18,564 nt of DNA, from assembly GCA_964650405.1 (NCBI GenBank), contig CAZYTO010000090.1, positions 1-18,564 of the forward strand, read 5' to 3'. Source of the DNA: CAZYTO01 sp964650405. GTDB lineage: Bacteria; Acidobacteriota; Thermoanaerobaculia; Gp7-AA8. Shown piece by piece: positions 14,114 to 18,564 of the stretch. Position numbers and translations under genes: made by a program. Below the pieces are notes generated by a model, which searched no databases, was not told the origin of the DNA, and was given only the letters and a program-made list of their open reading frames with translations. Each line of letters opens with the position of its first letter. Position 1 is the stretch's first letter.

Positions 14114-16321
14114 TTGAAACTCAGACTGCTCCCGGTATTTCTTCTCTCTCTCGCGCTCCCGCTCTTCGCCCAGCAGAAGACCATCCTCTTCGACGCCGCC
14201 CACGCCCAAACCGCCGGCAACGCCGACTGGACGCTGGATGAAGACTCCTGCGGCACGGCCCAGCGCTTTCCCACCCCCGACCAGGCCGGCATCACGTCGT
14301 CCACCGCCGAGACCTACTGGTCGGGCGGCTTCTCGGCCATGGGCGTCGATCTCGTCAAGAAAGGCTTCCACGTGGAGAGCCTCCCCGTCGGCGCGCGCAT
14401 CAGCTACAACGACTCCACCAATCCCCAGGACCTCAAGAACTACAACATCTTCGTCATCCCCGAGCCGAACATCGCCTTCACCTCGGCGGAGATCACGGCC
14501 ATCCGCAGCTTCGTGCAGAACGGCGGCGGGCTCTTCATGATCGCCGACCACGCCGGCGCCGACCGCAACAACGACGGCATCGACGCAGCCGGCGTTTTCA
14601 ACCAGTTGATGGGCAGCCCGAGCATCTTCGGCATCACCTTCAACGACAACTCCGCCGACAAGAGCTTCGGCTGGTTCGACAACCATCCCGACGACAACTA
14701 CACCACCGACACCGCCTCGCCCATCATCTGGACGGGCACCTTCGGCACGCCGTCGTCCGGACGCGGCCTCGGCCTCTTCGGTTCGTCGTCGATGACCGTC
14801 AGCGGCGCCGCCAAAGGCCATGTGTGGAAGACCGGCACGTCCAACACGTCGGCCAGCGGCGTGACGTTCGCCACGTCGACGTACGGCACGGGCCGCATCG
14901 CCGCCGTGGGCGATTCGTCCACCGGTGAAGATGCCACGAATTCCTGCGGCCACACCACCTACCTCGGCTACAACGATCCGAGCTACGACAACGGTTTGAT
15001 CTACGCCAACGCCGTGGCCTGGCTGGCCAACGGCTCCAGCGGCGGCGGCGACACCACGCCTCCGGCCTGCTCCGTTACCGCTCCCGCCGGCGGCGCTACG
15101 GTCAGCGGCACGGTGACCCTCACCGCCAGCGCCAGCGACAACGTCGGCGTGACCAAGGTGGAGCTCTACGTCGACGGCACCCTGAGCTCGACCGTCACGA
15201 CGTCCCCCTACAGCGCGAGCTGGAACACCACGTCCGTCGCCAACGGCTCGCATTCGATCGTGGCCAAGGCCTACGACGCCGCGAACAACATCGGCACCTC
15301 GGCCACCGTCACCGTCACCGTGAGCAACAACACCGCCCGGCATACCCCCCCCCCGCCCTGCTCCCGAACCGGCCCCCCGCCCCCTTCCCCGGCCACCGGC
15401 CGGGTCCCCAACACGGCCACCGCCCGGGCCCACCCCCGCCGGCCCCCGGGCGACCNNNNNNNNNNCCCACACCATTCACATTCGATCGTGTCCATTTCTT
15501 TACACGCCCGGCGCACACCGGGAGCTTCACCCATCCCCTCCCGCACGCTCTTCCGATCTGCCGGCGGCGATACCACGCCCCCGGCCTGCTCCATCACCGC
15601 GCCCGCCGCCGGCGCCACGGTCAGCGGCACGGTCACGATCACGGCCAGCGCCAGCGACAACGTCGGCGTGACCAAGGTCGAGTTCTACATCGACGGCACC
15701 TTGAGCTCGACCGTTACGGCGTCCCCGTACAGCGCGAGTTGGAACACGACGTCTGTTGCCAACGGCTCGCATTCAATCGTGGCCAAGGCCTACGACGCTG
15801 CGAACAACGTCGGCACCTCGGCGACGGTGACGCTGACCGTCAGCAACAACACCGCCCAGCAGCTCCTCGGCAACCCCGGCTTCGAGACCGGCACCGCCTC
15901 CCCGTGGGTGGCCACGAGCGGCGTGGTCGACAACTCCACGAGCGAGGCCGCGCACAACGGCTCCTGGAAGGCCTGGCTCGACGGCTACGGCTCGACCCAC
16001 ACCGACACGCTCTACCAGCAGGTGACCATCCCCTCCACGGCCACCAGCGCCAACCTCACCTTCTGGCTGCACATCGACACCGCCGAAACCGGAACGACCG
16101 TCTACGACACGCTGAAAGTGCAGGTCCGCAACTCCTCCGGCACCGTGCTGGCCACCCTGGCTACGTACTCGAACGTCAACGCCGCCAGCGGCTTCTCCCA
16201 GAAGTCGTTCAGCCTCCTCGCGTACAAGGGCCAGACCATCCAGGTCTACCTCGTCGGCGCCGAGGACTCCACGCAGCAGACATCGTTCGTCGTGGATGAC
16301 TTCGCGCTGAACGTGCAATGA
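14114..16321 (+). CDS. secreted GATase-like protein with Ig-like repeats and C-terminal jelly-roll-like domain (misassembled centre)
   Basis: The TTG start with a strong Shine-Dalgarno gives signal peptide MKLRLLPVFLLSLALPLFAQ. Residues about 22-305 resemble a class I glutamine-amidotransferase-like (DUF4350/ThuA-type) fold: KTILFDAAHAQTAGN, YNIFVIPEPN and FVQNGGGLFMIADHAGAD, then YGTGRIAAVGDSS. Next come bacterial Ig-like modules (Big_7 type): PPACSVTAPAGGATVSGTVT... to SNNTA at about 312-408, and a near-identical copy at about 484-580. The final ~150 residues (LLGNPGFETGTASPWVATSG ... SFVVDDFALNV) look like the carbohydrate-binding or jelly-roll domain found at the end of many secreted peptidases. 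Bases 15339-15559 between the Ig copies are not trustworthy, so the real length and Ig number are unknown. The catalytic role is unassigned; it is probably extracellular. Confidence 0.85.
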   Translation: MKLRLLPVFLLSLALPLFAQQKTILFDAAHAQTAGNADWTLDEDSCGTAQRFPTPDQAGITSSTAETYWSGGFSAMGVDLVKKGFHVESLPVGARISYNDSTNPQDLKNYNIFVIPEPNIAFTSAEITAIRSFVQNGGGLFMIADHAGADRNNDGIDAAGVFNQLMGSPSIFGITFNDNSADKSFGWFDNHPDDNYTTDTASPIIWTGTFGTPSSGRGLGLFGSSSMTVSGAAKGHVWKTGTSNTSASGVTFATSTYGTGRIAAVGDSSTGEDATNSCGHTTYLGYNDPSYDNGLIYANAVAWLANGSSGGGDTTPPACSVTAPAGGATVSGTVTLTASASDNVGVTKVELYVDGTLSSTVTTSPYSASWNTTSVANGSHSIVAKAYDAANNIGTSATVTVTVSNNTARHTPPPPCSRTGPPPPSPATGRVPNTATARAHPRRPPGDXXXXPHHSHSIVSISLHARRTPGASPIPSRTLFRSAGGDTTPPACSITAPAAGATVSGTVTITASASDNVGVTKVEFYIDGTLSSTVTASPYSASWNTTSVANGSHSIVAKAYDAANNVGTSATVTLTVSNNTAQQLLGNPGFETGTASPWVATSGVVDNSTSEAAHNGSWKAWLDGYGSTHTDTLYQQVTIPSTATSANLTFWLHIDTAETGTTVYDTLKVQVRNSSGTVLATLATYSNVNAASGFSQKSFSLLAYKGQTIQVYLVGAEDSTQQTSFVVDDFALNVQ
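15050..15853 (+). repeat. tandem Ig-module direct repeats (two good copies, one degraded between)
   Basis: The copy at 15050-15338 and the copy at about 15569-15853 are almost identical at the DNA level, both running from a GA(C/T)ACCACGCC start to AACAACACCGCC. The segment between them aligns in pieces to the same module but with many errors. Confidence 0.85.
15339..15559. other. assembly artefact: 10-N gap, error-rich copy of the Ig repeat, Illumina adapter
   Basis: N runs 15456-15465. The C-rich sequence from 15341 still follows the Ig module start (ATACC..C..CCCCG.CCTGCTCC). CATTCGATCGTG at 15479-15490 matches 15251-15262. ACGCTCTTCCGATCT at 15545-15559 is the 3' end of the Illumina TruSeq adapter. 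The sequence here is not biological as given. Confidence 0.93.
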
Positions 16322-16334
16322 CGGGCGGGCGGTA

Positions 16335-16364
16335 AACGGCGAGCGGGGTTCCCCGCTCGCCGTT
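16335..16364 (+). terminator. strong hairpin after the Ig-protein gene, probable terminator
   Basis: AACGGCGAGCGGGG and its exact complement face each other across TT (14 pairs), 13 bases after the stop codon. Only a short TTCTGCTG follows, so this is a terminator without a real U-tract, or an mRNA-stabilising hairpin. Confidence 0.65.
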
Positions 16365-16381
16365 CTGCTGTGAGTGAGAGA

Positions 16382-16639
16382 GAGAAGCCCCTCACCCCGG
16401 CACTTCCGCGCTGACTGCTGGAAAGCTGATTCACGAACCTCCGGATTGCGCGCTCCAGTGCCGACCCTCTCCCGTGGGGAGAGGGTGGGTTCCGGTTCGC
16501 GCCGCCGGGATGTTTGCTGCGGTCGGAGATTACGCGCCACCATCGCGCAGCCGAACGCAGGAAGCACTTTTCGCACAGCAGTGCCGCCGGGTCAACTTCC
16601 CAAAAGTCAGCGCGGAAGTGCCGGGGTGAGGGGCTTCTC
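16382..16639. mobile_element. MITE-like element with 35-base perfect terminal inverted repeats
   Basis: 16382-16416 is exactly complementary to 16605-16639 (ends GAGAAGCCCCTCACCCC...). The 258-base unit has no coding capacity and contains an internal 10-pair hairpin (ACCCTCTCCC-GTG-GGGAGAGGGT, 16464-16486). No target duplication is evident. It fills much of the 457-base gene-free interval 16322-16778. A non-autonomous element or a REP-type palindromic unit are both possible. Confidence 0.6.
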
Positions 16640-16655
16640 ACTCAAGTCTCGAGAT

Positions 16656-16727
16656 AGCCACTCATCACTCATGCCCCTCATGCCTCATGCCCCCTCGGCA
16701 CTCAGCACTCGGCACTCGGCACTCGGG
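16656..16727. repeat. CATGCCTCATGCC...GGCACTCAGCACTC repeat, orientation B, upstream of cheB
   Basis: Heptamer tract with CATGCCC/CATGCCT units and then GGCACTC/AGCACTC units. Its complement lies at 17821-17873 on the other side of cheB, sharing at least 25 exact bases. It is the same family as 7389-7433 and 7588-7650. Confidence 0.85.
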
Positions 16728-16778
16728 TACAGTCCCCGTAACCCGCTCGCCCTCCCCGCGTAGAATGTCGGCGGCCCA

Positions 16779-17816
16779 ATGATCCGCGCTCTGGTCATCG
16801 ACGACTCGGCCTACAACCGCGTGACGCTGTCGCGCATGCTCGAGTCCCACGAAGACATCAAAGTCATCGCCACGGCCGTCAACGGCGAGGACGGGATCAA
16901 GCAGGTCATGAAGCATCGTCCCGACGTCATCACCCTCGACCTGGAGATGCCGATCATGGACGGCTTCGCCTTCCTGCGCTGGCTCATGGTCAACCTGCCC
17001 ACGGCCGTCATCGCCGTGTCCTCGCGCTCCAGCGATCGCAGCGTCTTCAAGGCCCTGGAGCTGGGAGCGGTCGACTTCATCGCCAAGCCGGGCGGCCGCG
17101 TCTCCCCGCGCCTCGAGGAGATCCAGAAAGACCTCGTCACCAAGGTCCTGCAGACCGTCGAGCTGCGCATGGACAACCTGCGCCGCCGCGTGCAGGAGGA
17201 GGAACATCCCACCGCGCCGCCGCCCGGCCCCGACACCTGCTCGGGCGGCGTCGAGCTCGTGGCCATCGGCTGCTCCACGGGCGGCCCGCCGGCACTTCAA
17301 CATGTCTTCTCGGCACTGCCCCTGCTGGCCGTGCCCATCGTCGTGGCCCAGCACATGCCGCCCACCTTCACGCGCCTCTTCGCCGAGCGGGTCAATCGCC
17401 TGACCAAGTACCAGGTGCGCGAGGCCTACGACGGCGAGCTCCTGCGCGGCGCCAACGTCTACATCGCCCCCGGCGGGCAGCAGATGGAAGTGCGCCGCTC
17501 GGAGGACGGGCTGCACCTGCGGGTCTTCCCGGCCAGCCTCTCCGACCTCTACGCCCCGTCTGTGGACCGCCTCTTCTCCACCGCCTCCGACTGCTGCGGC
17601 GAGCGCCTGGTGGCCGTGATCATGACCGGCATGGGCGACGACGGCTCCGAGTCCATCCGCAAAGTGCGCGAGCGCGGCGGCCGCACCATCGCCGAGTCCG
17701 CCCAGTCCGCCATCATCTTCGGCATGCCCAACGAAGCCATCAAGACCGGCGCCGTCGAGCAGATCCTGCCGCTCGACGAAATCCCGGGCGCGATCCAGAA
17801 GCTGTGCGCGGGGTAG
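16779..17816 (+). CDS. cheB: protein-glutamate methylesterase/response regulator CheB
   Basis: A 345-residue CheB. The receiver domain (1-120) has acidic pair D8/D9, phosphoacceptor D54 (ITLDLEMPIMDG), the Ser of VSSRS and Lys in AKPGG. A linker near 125-158 leads to the methylesterase domain with catalytic S166 (GCSTGGP), H192 (AQHMPP) and D288 (TGMGDDG). All catalytic residues are present. It removes methyl groups from chemoreceptor glutamates, or deamidates glutamines, at the inner membrane when phosphorylated by CheA. No other chemotaxis gene is in the window, so it is stand-alone here; its cognate system may be elsewhere or may control a non-motility pathway. The start ATG follows GGCGG five bases upstream. 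Inverted copies of a repeat flank the gene. Confidence 0.97.
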   Translation: MIRALVIDDSAYNRVTLSRMLESHEDIKVIATAVNGEDGIKQVMKHRPDVITLDLEMPIMDGFAFLRWLMVNLPTAVIAVSSRSSDRSVFKALELGAVDFIAKPGGRVSPRLEEIQKDLVTKVLQTVELRMDNLRRRVQEEEHPTAPPPGPDTCSGGVELVAIGCSTGGPPALQHVFSALPLLAVPIVVAQHMPPTFTRLFAERVNRLTKYQVREAYDGELLRGANVYIAPGGQQMEVRRSEDGLHLRVFPASLSDLYAPSVDRLFSTASDCCGERLVAVIMTGMGDDGSESIRKVRERGGRTIAESAQSAIIFGMPNEAIKTGAVEQILPLDEIPGAIQKLCAG

Positions 17817-17820
17817 CAGC

Positions 17821-17873
17821 GAGTGCCGAGGGGGCATGAGGCATGGGGCATGACTAATGGGGCATGAGTGGCT
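17821..17873. repeat. GAGTGCCGAGGGGGCATGAGGCATG repeat, orientation A, downstream of cheB
   Basis: Inverted partner of 16656-16727, beginning four bases after the cheB stop. The remaining 39 bases up to the CRISPR array show no other feature. Confidence 0.85.
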
Positions 17874-17912
17874 TTGGGGTCTGCCTCCTGTCTCACCTTG
17901 ATACCGAACGAG

Positions 17913-18564
17913 GTGCTCAACGCCTTTCGGCATCGCCTGATCGGATCACGTGCTCAACTGGTTCACAGCCGCGATGCGCTACGAGTGCTCAACGCCTTTC
18001 GGCATCGGTGATCGGATCACCTCACTCCACCCAAGACGGTAGGTCGCGTTGTTCTCCCGGTGCTCAACGCCTTTCGGCATCACTGATCGGATCACATAGG
18101 ACAAAGCCGAGCGCTGCCTGAAGAGGTACGACTCGTGCTCAACGCCTTTCGGCATCGGTGAGCCGCACTCACCTCGCCCAACGAAGTGGTCAACAAGTGC
18201 TCAACACCTTTCGGCATCGCTGATCGGATCACTTCGAGGCGATGATCTTCTCGGAGACTGCGGCAAGGAGTGCTCAACGCCTTTTCGGCATCGCTGATCG
18301 GATCACGCTCGCACCGACGCGCGTCATCGGCGGCGCCGGAATGTGCTCAACGCCTTTCGGCATCGCTGATCGGATCACTCACCCGCCACTGCGCGACGTT
18401 CACAGGCTCGATTTGTGCTCAACGCCTTTCGGCATCGCTGATCGGATCACGCGCATACGCTCGTACGCTTCGTCAGTAACGAGATGCTCGTGCTCAACGC
18501 CTTTCGGCATCGCTGATCGGATCACGCGGAGCGCGCGCCCAGGAGCACCGAAATGATCAGGTGC
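17913..18564 (-). CRISPR. CRISPR array, nine repeats plus the start of a tenth, trailer end at left
   Basis: The 36-base plus-strand repeat begins GTGCTCAACGCCTTTCGGC and ends TGATCGGATCAC. Starts are at 17913, 17985, 18060, 18135, 18197, 18270, 18343, 18415, 18490 and a partial GTGC at 18561. Spacers are 35, 39, 39, 35, 37, 36, 36, 39 and 35 bases. The repeats at 18343, 18415 and 18490 are perfect, while those to the left carry changes: an extra C in the first, G at base 24 in the second and fourth, A at base 23 in the third, loss of the last nine bases in the fourth, A at base 10 in the fifth, and an extra T in the sixth. Decay toward the left puts the trailer next to cheB and the leader off the right edge, so crRNA should be transcribed on the minus strand. 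In that strand ATGCC-GAAA-GGCGT forms a hairpin with a GNRA loop, leaving an 8-base TTGAGCAC handle. No cas genes are in the window, so the subtype is not assigned. Confidence 0.97.

Noticed and set aside
16740..16778. Promoter upstream of cheB from TAGAAT
   Set aside because: No matching -35 box at a suitable distance; a chance match is likely.
16656..17873. Composite transposon carrying cheB
   Set aside because: The flanks are short tandem repeats, there is no transposase, and no target duplication is visible.
17864..18556. Several open frames across the CRISPR array (peptides repeating RLSASLIGS, FGIADRIT or MPKGVEHL)
   Set aside because: They are translations of the CRISPR repeat in different frames and have no independent coding signal.

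Overview
The window is a high-GC bacterial chromosome segment, probably from a metagenome-derived assembly because it contains a 10-N scaffold gap and sequencing-adapter sequence. I infer an Acidobacteriota-like organism. The basis is the Reg_prop/Y_Y_Y/GGDEF sensor, the secreted protein with Big_7-type Ig modules and a GNPGFETG-type C-terminal domain, and abundant intergenic short tandem repeats. No ribosomal or other phylogenetic marker is present, so this assignment is weak.

Layout. Positions 1-4579 are all minus strand. They hold a 5' partial membrane-anchored peroxiredoxin-like protein with an in-frame TGA at the redox-active Cys position (a candidate selenoprotein running off the left edge), a four-helix membrane protein, a secreted protein of unknown function, and a ClpA/ClpC-like double AAA+ ATPase with an atypical N-terminus and a degenerate first ATPase module. 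From 4808 the plus strand carries an NADPH-dependent FMN reductase overlapping a YdeI/OmpD-associated-family gene. These are followed by the two-gene RNA repair system hen1 (6014-7414) and pnkp (7658-10213), with a 31-codon PIN-domain remnant between them. On the minus strand, 10223-10762 is the C-terminal third of an acyl-CoA synthetase. It overlaps the stop codon of a large periplasmic-sensor diguanylate cyclase (10759-13698). On the plus strand are a secreted GATase-like/Ig-like protein whose Ig repeats are misassembled (14114-16321), a MITE-like element, a stand-alone cheB (16779-17816), and the trailer end of a CRISPR array that runs off the right edge. No cas genes are present.

The feature that ties the window together is a set of 7-8 bp tandem repeat tracts, often in facing inverted copies, at almost every gene border. 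They resemble cyanobacterial STRR sequences. They abut the start codons of hen1 and pnkp, encode the last residues of Hen1 and of the 1301-2152 protein, and encode the hydrophobic core of a signal peptide.

Hen1 and Pnkp are expected to act together: Hen1 methylates the 2'-OH at the 3' end of cleaved RNA, and Pnkp heals and seals the break so that the repaired site resists re-cleavage. The most rewarding points are the candidate selenoprotein with a SECIS-like hairpin, the repeat tracts that have invaded coding sequence, and the partly decayed CRISPR trailer. The Ig region around the N gap should be treated as unreliable sequence.
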